64,000 nt of DNA from Sporolactobacillus nakayamae (GCF_900113325.1 NZ_FOOY01000010.1:62001-126000); one strand, 5' to 3'. Positions 53,180 to 63,366 are shown, numbered from the stretch's first letter. Numbers and translations are program-made. The notes: generated by a model not told the origin, from the sequence alone.

Positions 53180-53964
53180 TCACTTCAAAAATCGTATACG
53201 ATCTTTTGCAGCAGGAATTTTATTCGTTATTTTTTCCCAGTTAGACCCGTTATATTTTTCGTATTGTTCGAAAACAAAAGGAATTCCGTTAGCTTTTTCA
53301 ATATCAGCAGAATCCATCAAATGAAAATGCAAATGTGGTTCTGTAGAATTTCCTGAATGTCCAACTTTTCCTATTAGTTGTCCTTTTTGAACTTTTTCTC
53401 CTGCCTTAATCACAATAGAGTTTTTTTGGAGATGACAAAATACTGCATAGATTCCTTCTTTTTTCTTTAATAATACATAGTTGCCTCCGATTGATTCAAA
53501 CCCATCTCGTTCAGAATCGAAGAAGAGGGAATTGTGGATTGCCAAAGGCTGGTCATGAAGCCAAGAAGCCTTCTCCCCATCTAGCACACTATTCTCAACA
53601 GTAACAACCTCTCCCGAAAAAGGAGCATAGACAGGTTTTCCAAAACAATAATAGCTTTCTAAAGGAATACCTTTGAGAAAATAGTCTGAGTTTTTTTATC
53701 ATGAGTGGGGTGCTTTGCATTATCCCAGTTTACCTGAATAAAATCAAACGCATACCGTAACCCAAAACGATTGGTTCCATGGCTGGGAATACGGTCTGCT
53801 GGACTAACTTCAGTAACCCATTCTCCACGTAGCGGAAATTCAATGATAGTTACCTCTCTATCCATTATTTCGCCTTCTTTCTGAACTGATTTTTCTGGAC
53901 TAATGTTTGTGAAAAAAGCTCCAATAAATAGCAAAATAAATAGTATGCTTAATTTTTTTATCAT
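53180..53964 (-). pseudogene. M23 family metallopeptidase, frameshifted
   Basis: A cell-wall peptidase homologue split into two frames. The first part (from about 53964) has a membrane or signal segment (IKKLSILFILLFIGAFF) and the ligand motif SHGTNRFGLRYAFDF; it runs to a stop at 53659. The second frame continues as YFLKGIPLE...GKPVYAPFSGEVV and then the M23 zinc motif HLHFH with GHSGNSTEP. The frames join at a run of seven A (53691-53697, minus strand): eight A would restore one product of about 260 aa. The SD AAGGAGG is 18 nt before the ATG, so the start is uncertain. AT-rich compared with its neighbours. Confidence 0.8.
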
Positions 53965-54043
53965 GCCTATGCATCCTGCCACCCTCCTTAACCTGATTAA
54001 AAAGATCACTCATTCATAGTTGAAATTACGTTCATATAAAGGA

Positions 54044-54670
54044 TTAGTTCTGATAAAAAATTGATTCAAGGTCATTAATATATTCATTGAGTAACTTACT
54101 AGTTTTTATATAGTTAATACTGCTATACTCAGTATTCCTAATAGTTTCTAAAATTTGATTTGTAAAGCCAACATTAGACCAGTAAATAATTTGCTTGCAT
54201 TTTTCTATATCTAAATTTGCTCTAAACCTTGCTTCACTTATCGAGTCGAAGATAGATGGATAACATGTAGTGTTTTGTATACTATGTCTTTTTGTTAGCT
54301 CATTATTTATTTCATTAGAACTAGTGGTCGATGAAAGTTTACTAAAATCAAGTATCCACGGATATTTTTTTAGTAGCTTAATTTGAAGAGCGTAAGACTG
54401 GCGGAGTCTAGTAAAGATATCTGTTTCATCATAATTGATTAGCTGATAATATTCTCTGTTAAGCAATTCTGCGAAATAGTCATATACGAATAGAAAAAGC
54501 TCATGTTTGCTACTTACATAATGAAACATCAAAGGTTTTGAAATTCCAGCTGCTTTTGCAATTTTATTTGTTGAAGCATCGTCAAATCCTTTTAATGAAA
54601 ACTCTTTAAGCGCGGCATTTAAAATGGCATCACGTCGTTCACTAGTTAAATCCTGTAACCTTGTGTTCAT
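54044..54670 (-). CDS. TetR family transcriptional regulator
   Basis: A 208-residue regulator: N-terminal helix-turn-helix (about 10-55, ASTNKIAKAAGISKPLMFHYVSSK) and an all-helical ligand domain. GGAG lies before the ATG. Codon use and composition are more AT-rich than the core genes around it, like the adjacent M23 remnant on the same strand, and the two probably arrived together. Two operator-like palindromes lie 21-67 nt upstream, which suggests autoregulation. Ligand unknown. Confidence 0.9.
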   Translation of the reverse strand: MNTRLQDLTSERRDAILNAALKEFSLKGFDDASTNKIAKAAGISKPLMFHYVSSKHELFLFVYDYFAELLNREYYQLINYDETDIFTRLRQSYALQIKLLKKYPWILDFSKLSSTTSSNEINNELTKRHSIQNTTCYPSIFDSISEARFRANLDIEKCKQIIYWSNVGFTNQILETIRNTEYSSINYIKTSKLLNEYINDLESIFYQN

Positions 54671-54690
54671 TTAATTCTCCTCAATGTAAA

Positions 54691-54737
54691 TTGACCTATT
54701 AGGTTAATGCTAGCGTAAAGTGTTTTACCTTATTGGT
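54691..54737. promoter_or_regulatory. paired TetR operator-like sites
   Basis: Site 1, ACCTATTAGGT (54694-54704), is a perfect palindrome extended by TT/AA at its outer ends. Site 2, ACCTTATTGGT (54727-54737), has the same ACC-N5-GGT form. Their centres are 33 bp apart, about three helical turns, so two dimers could bind on the same DNA face. Confidence 0.55.
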
Positions 54738-55048
54738 CACTATCATCTGCGACCGTATCTTGTTGATGCGAGTAACAGGAGTGTATTCAACTCTCAGCAT
54801 GAGTTAAGTTCCAAGAGTGCCCGCTTTTTCTAGGGCATACAATTGAGCCAAACTTTTATTGCGAAGAACGGATGATCAATGATGTCGACTGGGTTGCCCC
54901 AAAACTTATCAGCACAAGCTAAATCATATTTTTCATCTGCCTGAGTTTCTGATATGATTAATACAAAAAGCGGCATGTTTCGCTATGTTCTATGAGGGCG
55001 ACAACGAATCTTTATCATATGTAAAAAAAGAAAGTTGGGATAGATGTT
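54738..55048 (+). promoter_or_regulatory. tetR-cvpA intergenic region with extended -10
   Basis: An extended -10, TGA-TATGAT, is at 54950-54958 (weak TTTTCA -35), about 90 nt before cvpA. Nothing else is recognised; rnhC and zapA, expected here, are not present even as fragments. Confidence 0.5.
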
Positions 55049-55600
55049 ATGCTTCTCACGTTCATTTTACTGATCGTACTTGCTTCGGGATTTTTTACTG
55101 GTTTCAGGCGTGGCCTGATTTTGCAACTGGTGCATCTGGCAGGTTTTGTCATCGCCTATATTGTTGCGATGATCTACTTTAAGCCGCTCGCCGGCACGTT
55201 GAAATTCTGGATTCCTTTTCCTACCTCCGCATCGCAAAGCGATATGTTTCAGTTTCTAGGAAATATGGATTTACAGACCGCGTACTATCGTGCAATCGCG
55301 TTCGTCATCTTATTTATCGCCACGAAAATTATCTTGAACATCTTCGGATCAATGCTCAATTTCTTGGCGGAACTCCCTATATTGCGGTCTGTGAACCATT
55401 TAGGGGGAGCGCTTCTTGGATTCGTTGAAGTCTATCTCATCGCCTTCTTCCTGCTGTATGCCGGATCGCTGACACCGCTAGGCGAGATACAATCAGCGAT
55501 TGATAATTCGTCGCTCGCTCAATCAATGATTTCACACACTCCGTATTTTTCTGCGCTGTTAAAAGAGATATGGGTCGCGTTTGCGGTATGGATGGGGTAA
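55049..55600 (+). CDS. cvpA: CvpA family membrane protein
   Basis: A 183-residue protein with four hydrophobic segments (about 2-16, 28-48, 78-100, 118-142). It matches YshB/CvpA in length and in the opening LLTFILLIVLASGFFTGFRRGL. CvpA is named for colicin V production in E. coli; its general role is not settled, with recent links to envelope stress. It lies 48 nt before polX, the normal order. The ribosome site is weak. Confidence 0.88.
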   Translation: MLLTFILLIVLASGFFTGFRRGLILQLVHLAGFVIAYIVAMIYFKPLAGTLKFWIPFPTSASQSDMFQFLGNMDLQTAYYRAIAFVILFIATKIILNIFGSMLNFLAELPILRSVNHLGGALLGFVEVYLIAFFLLYAGSLTPLGEIQSAIDNSSLAQSMISHTPYFSALLKEIWVAFAVWMG

Positions 55601-55648
55601 TCGCAAGATGTTATGTCTATTTTGCTCGATTTTAAAAGGTGAAGACTT

Positions 55649-57367
55649 GTGAATAAAAAACAGATTATTAATCAATTGGATACAATTGCGCTTTATCTAG
55701 AAATAAAAGGTGAGAACTCATTTAAAGTTGCCGCTTATCATCGCGCAGGGCTGGCCTTAGAAAATGATCCACGATCGATGGCCGATATTGACGATTTAAG
55801 CAAAATTAAAGGGATCGGAAAATCAACAGCTCAGGTCATTGAGGAATTAATGACTCGCGGAGAATCAAGTGTTCTTGCGGCCCTTGAAAAAGAAATCCCT
55901 TATGGATTGCTCGATCTGCTTCGCCTGCCCGGACTTGGCGGCAAGAAGATTGGAAAACTATATCGTGAACTCGGTGTCACTAGCCTTGATTCCTTGCGGG
56001 ATGTATGTGAACATGGGAAGGTTCATGCACTTGCAGGGTTTGGGAAGAAAACCGAAGAACATCTGCTGCAAGCATTGAACGATCAGCAGCAGCGGCCGAT
56101 CGTGTTGCCGATTCCTTATATGCTTGATCTTTCGGAAAAGATCGCACGCGTCTTGAAGTCGATGGAATCCATCAGCCGATTTTCTCATGCGGGCAGCCTC
56201 AGACGTGCGAAAGAGAAGATGAAGGATCTGGATTTTGTTATTGAAACGACTGATCATGAGAACGTCTCAGAAGCACTGCTTGAGAAATTACCGATTCATG
56301 AGATCGTTGGCAGAGGGGACGCCAAAATGACCGTCCTGCTTGATGATCCTAATCGGGTTTCTGTTGATTTTCGATTTGCCACGGTAGATTCCTATGCCTC
56401 GATGCTGCTGCATTTCACTGGTTCGAAGGAACATAATGTCCAACTGCGCCGAATGGCGAAGGAACGCAATGAGAAAATCAGCGAATATGGCGTCGAGATG
56501 GAAGACGGCACCATGCGCACATTCACTACTGAAGCGGAATTTTACCGCTATTTTGGTCTGAATTTTATACCTCCGCAGGCACGCGAGGGGAAGGATGAGT
56601 TAGACCGAGCGAAAGACGGGCCGCTTAACTTGATTCAGTTTTCCGACATTAAAGGCGACTTGCATATGCACTCAACATGGAGTGATGGATCGCATACAAT
56701 CGCAGAAATGGCAGAAGCAATGCACGCGAAAGGTTATGCGTACGCTTGCCTGACTGATCACTCCCGCTCACTTCGGGTTGCAAACGGATTGAGCACGGAA
56801 CGTTTGCTTAAACAAATTGATGAAGCAGCGAAAATTGATGATCAATACGATGATTTTACGCTGTTTTCCGGCATAGAGATGGATATTTTGCCTGATGGAT
56901 CATTAGATTATCCTGACGAAGTATTAAGCAGGTTGGACTTTGTAATTGCTTCCATTCACTCATCATTTTCCCAAGATCAGAAACAGATCATGAAGCGCTT
57001 GGAAAATGCTTGCCGCAATCCCTATGTACGCTTGATCGCGCATCCAACCGGGCGCATGCTTGGCAAACGGAAGGGTTACGCCGTTGATGTAAACCGTCTC
57101 ATTCAAATCGCAGCGGAAACAGGAACAGCGCTCGAACTGAACGCTAGCCGATTTCGACTTGATTTGTCTTCGGAGTGGTTGGGAAAGGTTCAGGATGCGG
57201 GCGTGAAGATCGCGATTGATACAGACAGCCATTCATTGAAGATGATGGACGACATGAAACTAGGCGTAGCGACAGCAATCCGCGCAGGTATAAAGCCGGA
57301 GAATGTGATTAATACATGGCCGATAGATCGGCTCAAGCAATTTTTCAATCAAAAGAAAAAATTTTAA
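55649..57367 (+). CDS. polX: family X DNA polymerase / 3'-5' exonuclease PolX
   Basis: A 572-residue gap-filling repair polymerase. Order: 8-kDa-like domain and tandem HhH (about 1-130; KIKGIGKSTAQ, LPGLGGKKIGKL), palm with GSLRRAKEKMKDLDFVIE (catalytic D-x-D) and thumb to about 315, then a C-terminal PHP domain (about 330-572; DLHMHSTWSDGSHT, SIHSSF, AHPTGR) giving Mn-dependent exonuclease activity. Start GTG. mutS2 follows after 36 nt. Confidence 0.95.
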   Translation: MNKKQIINQLDTIALYLEIKGENSFKVAAYHRAGLALENDPRSMADIDDLSKIKGIGKSTAQVIEELMTRGESSVLAALEKEIPYGLLDLLRLPGLGGKKIGKLYRELGVTSLDSLRDVCEHGKVHALAGFGKKTEEHLLQALNDQQQRPIVLPIPYMLDLSEKIARVLKSMESISRFSHAGSLRRAKEKMKDLDFVIETTDHENVSEALLEKLPIHEIVGRGDAKMTVLLDDPNRVSVDFRFATVDSYASMLLHFTGSKEHNVQLRRMAKERNEKISEYGVEMEDGTMRTFTTEAEFYRYFGLNFIPPQAREGKDELDRAKDGPLNLIQFSDIKGDLHMHSTWSDGSHTIAEMAEAMHAKGYAYACLTDHSRSLRVANGLSTERLLKQIDEAAKIDDQYDDFTLFSGIEMDILPDGSLDYPDEVLSRLDFVIASIHSSFSQDQKQIMKRLENACRNPYVRLIAHPTGRMLGKRKGYAVDVNRLIQIAAETGTALELNASRFRLDLSSEWLGKVQDAGVKIAIDTDSHSLKMMDDMKLGVATAIRAGIKPENVINTWPIDRLKQFFNQKKKF

Positions 57368-57403
57368 TCGATACGTATCCTCAAATAGAGGGAGATGTCA
57401 TTG

Positions 57404-59755
57404 TTGAACAAACATGCACTGCGCATTCTTGAATATGAGAAAATTAAACAACAATTAATGCATTATACAGCTTCGTCTTTGGGCAAGAGCCGGATCGCAG
57501 ACCTAACGCCATCTGGTGATCTGGATGAAGTGAAGCGGATGCAGGGAGAGACCGAGGAAGGCGCTACGGTGCTTCGTCTGAAAGGATCAATTCCGTTTGG
57601 CGGAATTACCGACGTTCGTTCGGCTTTGAAGCGTTCAAAGATCGGCGGAATTCTTCAGGCGAAGGAATTAATCGACATCGCCGATACAATCCGCGGCGCG
57701 CGCTTGATGAAAAGTTTTATCACAGATTTGGTTGAAGACCGCGCGCTTGATCTTCCAATCCTGATGGAGTTGGTTACAGCAATTGACCCGCCGGGAAGCT
57801 TGGAACGGAAAATCCGCAGTGCGATCGATGACCAAGGCGGTGTTATGGACTCAGCTAGTCCGGCATTGCGCCATATTCGTGGGCAAATCAGAACCTGTGA
57901 CAGCCGAGTGAAGCAGAAGCTGGAGAACATTGTCAGATCGAACGCCAAGATGCTGTCTGAACAGATCATCACAATTCGTAACGATCGTCAAGTTATTCCG
58001 GTGAAACAGGAATACCGAGGATCATTTGGCGGAATTGTTCATGATCAGTCAGCCTCGGGCGCGACACTATTTATTGAACCGCAAGCCATTGTGGATCTGA
58101 ACAATCAGTTAAGTGAAGCGCGAGCTAAAGAACGCCATGAAATTGAACGGATCTTGCGCCTCCTGTCTGAGGAAACAGCGGAATACGCTGAATCGATGCT
58201 TGAAAATGTTGAGGCACTGGCACAGCTTGACTTTATCTTTGCGAAGGCTGCCTATGGACATCAGATGAAGGCGACACGCCCCAAATTAAATGCCCAAGGT
58301 TTGATTCGTTTGAAGAAGGCACGCCATCCGCTGATTGACCGCGAACGTGTTGTACCGATTAATGTTGTGTTTGATGAGCATACACATGCGCTGATCATCA
58401 CAGGACCGAACACCGGTGGCAAAACCGTTTCGCTGAAAACGATCGGTCTGCTCACACTTATGACCCAATCCGGTTTGCAGATTCCGGTGGATGAGGATTC
58501 AGAGGCAAGCGTTTTTCACGAGGTGTTTGCAGATATTGGTGATGAACAGTCGATTGAACAAAGTCTTAGTACCTTTTCCTCACATATGACGAATATTGTT
58601 GAAATTCTGAAACACGTTGATTTTAACAGCCTCGTTCTTTTTGACGAACTTGGTGCCGGAACCGATCCGCAGGAAGGCGCGGCGCTGTCAATGTCGATTC
58701 TTGACGCGGTTTATGGAAAAGGAGCAACGATCGTCTGTACAACGCATTACAGTGAATTAAAAGCGTACGCTTACGAACGGCCGGGTGTAATGAATGCGAG
58801 CGTGGAATTCGATGTTGCAACCTTGAGTCCAACCTATCGACTGCTGCTTGGCGTTCCCGGCCGAAGCAATGCCTTTGAAATTTCGCAAAAATTAGGCTTG
58901 CCGGCCGATATTATAGACGGGGCGCGTCTTCAAATCAGCACAGAGACCAATCAAGTCGACAAAATGATCGCTTCACTGGAAAAGAATCAGAAGGCTGCTG
59001 AGATGGAGGAAGAAAAAGCGCGCGAGCTGAAGCTTCAGGTTGAAGCGAAGGAAGCGGACTTATCTAAGAAATTAAGCGAACTGGAACGGTCGAAAGAAGA
59101 CATTCTGAAAAAGGCGCGTGATAAGGCGGAGCGCGCGCTCAAGGATGCTCGGCGTGAGGCAGAGGAAATTATTGATGAGCTGCGCCATTTCAAGAGGAAT
59201 GGTCAGGTTAAGGATCACCAATTGATCGATGCGAAAACCAAACTCACACACGCGCTTGACGCGCTCGAACAGACGGATTCTGCTAATAAAGCGAAGCCTG
59301 CTCAAGAGACAGGCTCCGGATTCCATCCGGGAGACACAGTGAAGATCCTCAGCTTCGGTCAGGATGGGTACATCGTCAGCAAGATCAGCAATCAGGAATA
59401 TCTGGTTCAAGCCGGCATTTTAAAAATGAATGTCAAGGCGAGTGATTTGAAGAAAGTTAAAGAAAAAAAGAAAGTCAAACCGGTTGTGAACGTGCGTACA
59501 TCGGGGCAAACCGTGCGTCCGGAATTGGACTTGCGCGGTGAGCGTTATGAAGACGCGATGCTTAAGGTCGAGAAGTATTTGGACGAGGCCTTGCTCGCCG
59601 GTTACGCGCGCGTCTCCATTATTCATGGGAAAGGAACCGGCGCGCTTAGAAAAGGCGTGACTCAATTGATTGATCGTCATCCACGTGTGAAAGCGTCACG
59701 ATTAGGTGCACAAGGCGAGGGCGGAAGCGGCGTGACCGTCGTTGAATTCAAGTGA
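57404..59755 (+). CDS. mutS2: endonuclease MutS2
   Basis: A 783-residue MutS-like ATPase with a Smr nuclease domain, reported to suppress recombination and to rescue collided ribosomes in Bacillus. Core and clamp regions lead to Walker A GPNTGGKT (about residue 330), Walker B LVLFDELGAGTDP and TTHYSELK; a long coiled coil (about 510-620) precedes a KOW-like region and the C-terminal Smr domain (LDLRGERYEDAM, HGKGTGALRKGV). TTG 57404 is chosen: GGGAG is 9 nt upstream and the product aligns residue by residue with the B. subtilis start. An ATG three codons upstream is too close to the site. Confidence 0.95.
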   Translation: MNKHALRILEYEKIKQQLMHYTASSLGKSRIADLTPSGDLDEVKRMQGETEEGATVLRLKGSIPFGGITDVRSALKRSKIGGILQAKELIDIADTIRGARLMKSFITDLVEDRALDLPILMELVTAIDPPGSLERKIRSAIDDQGGVMDSASPALRHIRGQIRTCDSRVKQKLENIVRSNAKMLSEQIITIRNDRQVIPVKQEYRGSFGGIVHDQSASGATLFIEPQAIVDLNNQLSEARAKERHEIERILRLLSEETAEYAESMLENVEALAQLDFIFAKAAYGHQMKATRPKLNAQGLIRLKKARHPLIDRERVVPINVVFDEHTHALIITGPNTGGKTVSLKTIGLLTLMTQSGLQIPVDEDSEASVFHEVFADIGDEQSIEQSLSTFSSHMTNIVEILKHVDFNSLVLFDELGAGTDPQEGAALSMSILDAVYGKGATIVCTTHYSELKAYAYERPGVMNASVEFDVATLSPTYRLLLGVPGRSNAFEISQKLGLPADIIDGARLQISTETNQVDKMIASLEKNQKAAEMEEEKARELKLQVEAKEADLSKKLSELERSKEDILKKARDKAERALKDARREAEEIIDELRHFKRNGQVKDHQLIDAKTKLTHALDALEQTDSANKAKPAQETGSGFHPGDTVKILSFGQDGYIVSKISNQEYLVQAGILKMNVKASDLKKVKEKKKVKPVVNVRTSGQTVRPELDLRGERYEDAMLKVEKYLDEALLAGYARVSIIHGKGTGALRKGVTQLIDRHPRVKASRLGAQGEGGSGVTVVEFK

Positions 59756-59796
59756 CGCGGGCGCCAAGCTGAATAATGGCATCTGCTTCTTGCACA

Positions 59797-59805
59797 TGCT
59801 ATACT
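59797..59805 (+). promoter_or_regulatory. extended -10 promoter before trxA
   Basis: TGC followed by TATACT (59800-59805), about 45 nt before trxA, with a poor -35. Confidence 0.5.
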
Positions 59806-59850
59806 TTGTGACATAGAGCATTTTGAACTTTTTGAGGAGGTTTTTCAGTA

Positions 59851-60168
59851 ATGGCAATTAGTCAGGTAAATGATGCAAATTTTACGGATGAAACGTCAAA
59901 AGGACTCGTACTTGCTGATTTTTGGGCAACATGGTGCGGACCATGCAAAATGATGGCTCCAGTTCTTGAAGAAGTTGATTCCGAATTAGCGGATAATCTT
60001 AAAATTGTTAAGTTGGATGTTGATGAAAATCAAGCTACTGCGAGCAAGTACGGAGTTATGAGCATCCCAACGATGTTCTTGTTCAAAGATGGCGAAGTGG
60101 TCGACAAAGTTGTTGGTTTCCAGCCGAAAGAAGCATTGGCTGAACGTATCAAGCAGCATATCGGCTGA
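59851..60168 (+). CDS. trxA: thioredoxin
   Basis: A 105-residue disulfide reductase with active site W28-C29-G30-P31-C32 and the cis-proline loop SIPTM. It donates electrons to ribonucleotide reductase and other targets. AGGAGG precedes the ATG, and a strong terminator follows, so it is a single-gene unit between mutS2 and the AEC permease. Confidence 0.97.
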   Translation: MAISQVNDANFTDETSKGLVLADFWATWCGPCKMMAPVLEEVDSELADNLKIVKLDVDENQATASKYGVMSIPTMFLFKDGEVVDKVVGFQPKEALAERIKQHIG

Positions 60169-60199
60169 CAGCTAAGCAATTGAATTAAGTAATTCACCG

Positions 60200-60244
60200 A
60201 AACCGGGACGTATCGCTCACATGCGACAACGCCCGGTTTTTTTT
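60200..60244 (+). terminator. terminator after trxA
   Basis: AAACCGGG/CCCGGTTT outer stem with an inner TCGC/GCGA helix, followed by eight T. Confidence 0.9.
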
Positions 60245-60426
60245 ATGCTGATCAATCACACCGAACATGGTAAACACGGATCAAATTTCATATATACTGT
60301 CACAAATTATTGTTCAAATTTTTTAAATAGTTGTTGACTATGATTCTAGCAAAGATGTATGCTCATTGGTACAAGAAAAAAACGACAATGAGTAGACGCA
60401 TCATGTCAGTCATGGAGGCACTCGAA

Positions 60427-61362
60427 GTGGGCACCTTTTTTCAAGGAATTCAAGGGATTTTAGTAATTATTGTAATGATCAGCGTGGGCTATGGTTTGAC
60501 TCATCTCGGCTGGTTTGATAAAAAGGCAAGTAAATTAATCGCCAAATTGGTGACACAAATTGCGCTTCCTGCTTATATGATTAGTACAATTACCAATCAT
60601 TTTACAAGTAAGGAATTAATTGAATTGCTACCGAATCTGCGTTTTCCGATTCTGTCGATGCTGATTTTGTTCGCCATCTCTTTTTGGGCAGTTAAGATCT
60701 TTTCTGTTCAGAAAAATCATAGCGGATTGTTTAAATCAATGTTTTGCAACTCGAATACGGTTTTCATCGGTCTGCCGGTCAATCTGGCTCTGTTCGGCGA
60801 GCAAAGCCTGCCCTATGTACTTGTGTTTTATATGGCCAATACAACTTTCTTTTGGACGTTGGGTGTCTATCTGATCCAACGAGATGGAAACTATCTGAGC
60901 AAAATAAGTCTGAAACAAACACTTGGCAAAATATTTTCACCGCCGCTGCTGGGGTTCATCATAGGCGTCATTTTAGTTCTTCTGCATGTGAAGCTGCCTG
61001 CGTTTCTCATGTCCGATTTTAATTATATCGGTGGGCTCACCATTCCGTTATCAATGATTTTTATTGGTATCGCGATTCATCAGGCGGGTCTGAGCAAACT
61101 CCGTCTTAATAAAGACAATATAGGTGTCCTGATCGGCCGTTTTGTTGCGGCGCCCGCAATCATGACCTTGCTTGTACTGCCGGCACCGATGCCAGCGCTT
61201 ATGAAGGAAGTATTTATCTTGCAATCAGCAATGCCGGTCATGACGAACGCCCCTGTAGTCTCTGAGTTGTATCATGCAGATTCGGACTATGCGGCTGTGA
61301 TGGTGACCGAAACAACGCTCCTCAGCATGATTGAAATTCCAATTCTGATGACCATTTTTTAA
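60427..61362 (+). CDS. AEC family permease (auxin efflux carrier / malate permease type)
   Basis: A 311-residue membrane protein with about ten hydrophobic segments in two similar halves, as in AEC permeases. Bacterial members carry malate or other small acids; the substrate here cannot be assigned. GTG 60427 is chosen because GGAGG lies 8 nt before it; longer forms starting at 60331 or 60403 would add a basic, unconserved leader. The family motif around CNSNTVFIGLPV is clear. Flanked by terminators, so it is transcribed alone. Confidence 0.88.
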   Translation: MGTFFQGIQGILVIIVMISVGYGLTHLGWFDKKASKLIAKLVTQIALPAYMISTITNHFTSKELIELLPNLRFPILSMLILFAISFWAVKIFSVQKNHSGLFKSMFCNSNTVFIGLPVNLALFGEQSLPYVLVFYMANTTFFWTLGVYLIQRDGNYLSKISLKQTLGKIFSPPLLGFIIGVILVLLHVKLPAFLMSDFNYIGGLTIPLSMIFIGIAIHQAGLSKLRLNKDNIGVLIGRFVAAPAIMTLLVLPAPMPALMKEVFILQSAMPVMTNAPVVSELYHADSDYAAVMVTETTLLSMIEIPILMTIF

Positions 61363-61377
61363 CAGAGAGAGCTAACC

Positions 61378-61419
61378 GGGACAGAGGCGTGCATTTTCCC
61401 GTCCGCTGTCCTTTTTTGT
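61378..61419 (+). terminator. terminator after the AEC permease
   Basis: GGACAG/CTGTCC closing stem with weak inner pairing, followed by TTTTTTG. Confidence 0.7.
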
Positions 61420-61519
61420 TTTTGAATTCTAAAAGTTGAATGTTTCTCTCATCTCTTAGATAATAAATGAAGAATGAGTTTATGAACTTATGTACATCTA
61501 TTAAAGGATGATCCATAGA

Positions 61520-63301
61520 ATGGTCAGTCAGAAAATAAAAGAAAAGCTCAGCTTGCTTCCAAAACAGCCGGGCTGTTATCAAATGAAGAATGTACAGGGA
61601 GAAATTATTTACGTCGGCAAAGCGAAGAATCTGTTCAACCGCGTGCATTCCTATTTCAGCGGTTCGCATGACGCAAAAACGCAGCGGCTTGTTGCAGATA
61701 TTGCAGATTTTGAATATATCGTCGTTTCTTCAGAAATTGAATCGCTGCTTTTGGAAATTAATTTGATTAAGAAATATGAGCCTAGATATAATATCATGCT
61801 TAAGGATGATAAGAGTTATCCATTCATCAAGCTGACGTCTGAGAAGTATCCGCGCCTAATCATTACGAGAAAGGTGAACCGTAAGAGCGGCAAGTATTTT
61901 GGTCCCTACCCGAACGTGACTGCGGCGAATGAGACGAAGCGGCTCCTTGATCATCTCTATCCTTTGCGAAAATGCCGCACCTTGCCGAATCGTGTCTGCC
62001 TTTACTATCATATCGGGCAGTGTCTGGCGCCGTGCGTCAACAATATTCCGAAAGAAACCTACGAGTCGATGTCGGAGGATATCACCCGTTTTCTGAATGG
62101 CGGCTATCAAGATGTGAAAAAACGCTTGAAAGAGGAGATGCTTGAAGCCTCAGATCAACTTAATTTTGAAAAGGCTAAGGAACTGCGCGATCAGATCAGC
62201 AACATTGAGACGATCATGGAAAAGCAAAAAATTATTTTTAATGATCTCGATAATCGAGATGTCTTTGGTTATGCCTTTGACAAAGGCTGGATGTGTGTTC
62301 AGGTGTTCTTTATGCGCCAGGGAAAATTAATCGAGCGGAAAGTCTCTCATTTCCCTTTTTATCAGGAGCCGGAGGAAGACTTTCTGACTTTTATCGGCCA
62401 GTTCTACAGTCACCAGAATCACATCAAACCTAAAGAAGTGCTTATTCCAAATTCTGTTGACCAGAATCTGATCGAACAGATGCTGGAAACCGATGTCATT
62501 CAGCCTCAGCGTGGACGAAAGAAAGATCTAGTTGAGATGGCGGTGAAGAATGCGCGTATCGCACTCAAAGAAAAATTCGCTCTGATTGAGCGCGACGAGA
62601 AGCGAACCGTCGGCGCTGTCGAACAGCTTGGCGAGGCATTGGACATGCCGGCACCGCGCAGAATTGAAACCTTTGACAACTCGAACATTCAAGGTGCCGA
62701 TCCGGTATCGGCGATGGTTGTCTTTGAAGACGGACGTCCAAAAAAAAGCGACTATCGAAAATATCGTGTCAAAACGGTGAACGGGCCCGATGATTACGCG
62801 ACGATGCGCGAGGTTGTGCGCAGACGCTATACAAGGGTTCTCAAGGAAGGAAAACCGCTTCCTGATTTGATTTTAATTGACGGGGGTAAAGGGCAGCTAT
62901 CCGCGGCGATTGATGTGCTGGAAAATGAATTCGGACTCTATGTTCCGGTCTGCGGTCTTGTGAAGGATGACAAACACCGGACATCTCAGCTTGTGATTGG
63001 CGAGCCGCCGCAGATTGTTCCGCTTGCGAGAAACAGCCAAGCCTTCTATTTGCTTCAGCGTATCCAAGATGAAGTGCACCGGTTCGCGATCACATTCCAT
63101 CGACAAGTCAGAGACAAGTCAATGATTCACTCGTTGTTAGACGATGTGCCCGGCGTTGGCGAGCAGCGGAAGCGAATGCTGCTGCGCAAATTTGGTTCGA
63201 TTAAGAAGATACGTGAGGCGAGCAGTGAAGAACTTCGGGAGGCGGGATTGCCTAAAAAAGTTGCCGAATCCATGAGAAATTATTTGGACAATTCCCGATG
63301 A
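61520..63301 (+). CDS. uvrC: excinuclease ABC subunit C
   Basis: Makes both incisions in nucleotide excision repair with UvrB. 593 residues: GIY-YIG domain (about 12-95; [19 protein letters not shown]), Cys-rich stretch ([13 protein letters not shown]), UVR motif (about 205-240), RNase H-like endonuclease domain ([22 protein letters not shown]) and C-terminal tandem HhH ([21 protein letters not shown]). ATG 61520 matches the homologue start (M-x-x-x-x-KEKL-LLP); the ATG at 61508 overlaps the ribosome site AAAGGA. lysC follows, as in B. subtilis. Confidence 0.96.
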   Translation: MVSQKIKEKLSLLPKQPGCYQMKNVQGEIIYVGKAKNLFNRVHSYFSGSHDAKTQRLVADIADFEYIVVSSEIESLLLEINLIKKYEPRYNIMLKDDKSYPFIKLTSEKYPRLIITRKVNRKSGKYFGPYPNVTAANETKRLLDHLYPLRKCRTLPNRVCLYYHIGQCLAPCVNNIPKETYESMSEDITRFLNGGYQDVKKRLKEEMLEASDQLNFEKAKELRDQISNIETIMEKQKIIFNDLDNRDVFGYAFDKGWMCVQVFFMRQGKLIERKVSHFPFYQEPEEDFLTFIGQFYSHQNHIKPKEVLIPNSVDQNLIEQMLETDVIQPQRGRKKDLVEMAVKNARIALKEKFALIERDEKRTVGAVEQLGEALDMPAPRRIETFDNSNIQGADPVSAMVVFEDGRPKKSDYRKYRVKTVNGPDDYATMREVVRRRYTRVLKEGKPLPDLILIDGGKGQLSAAIDVLENEFGLYVPVCGLVKDDKHRTSQLVIGEPPQIVPLARNSQAFYLLQRIQDEVHRFAITFHRQVRDKSMIHSLLDDVPGVGEQRKRMLLRKFGSIKKIREASSEELREAGLPKKVAESMRNYLDNSR

Positions 63302-63307
63302 AGGGTA

Positions 63308-63336
63308 TTGTTTCAATTCTTTAGGTTTGTTATAAT
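63308..63336 (+). promoter_or_regulatory. lysC promoter
   Basis: TTGTTT (63308-63313), 17-nt spacer, perfect TATAAT (63331-63336) with an extended -10 TGT, directly after uvrC. Confidence 0.8.
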
Positions 63337-63366
63337 TTCCATAACTTAATTTTTCAAATAACTGAA

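Noticed and set aside
53060-53356. Two plus-strand ORFs of 84-98 residues opposite the M23 remnant
   Set aside because: They lie antisense to a clear peptidase frame and match nothing known.
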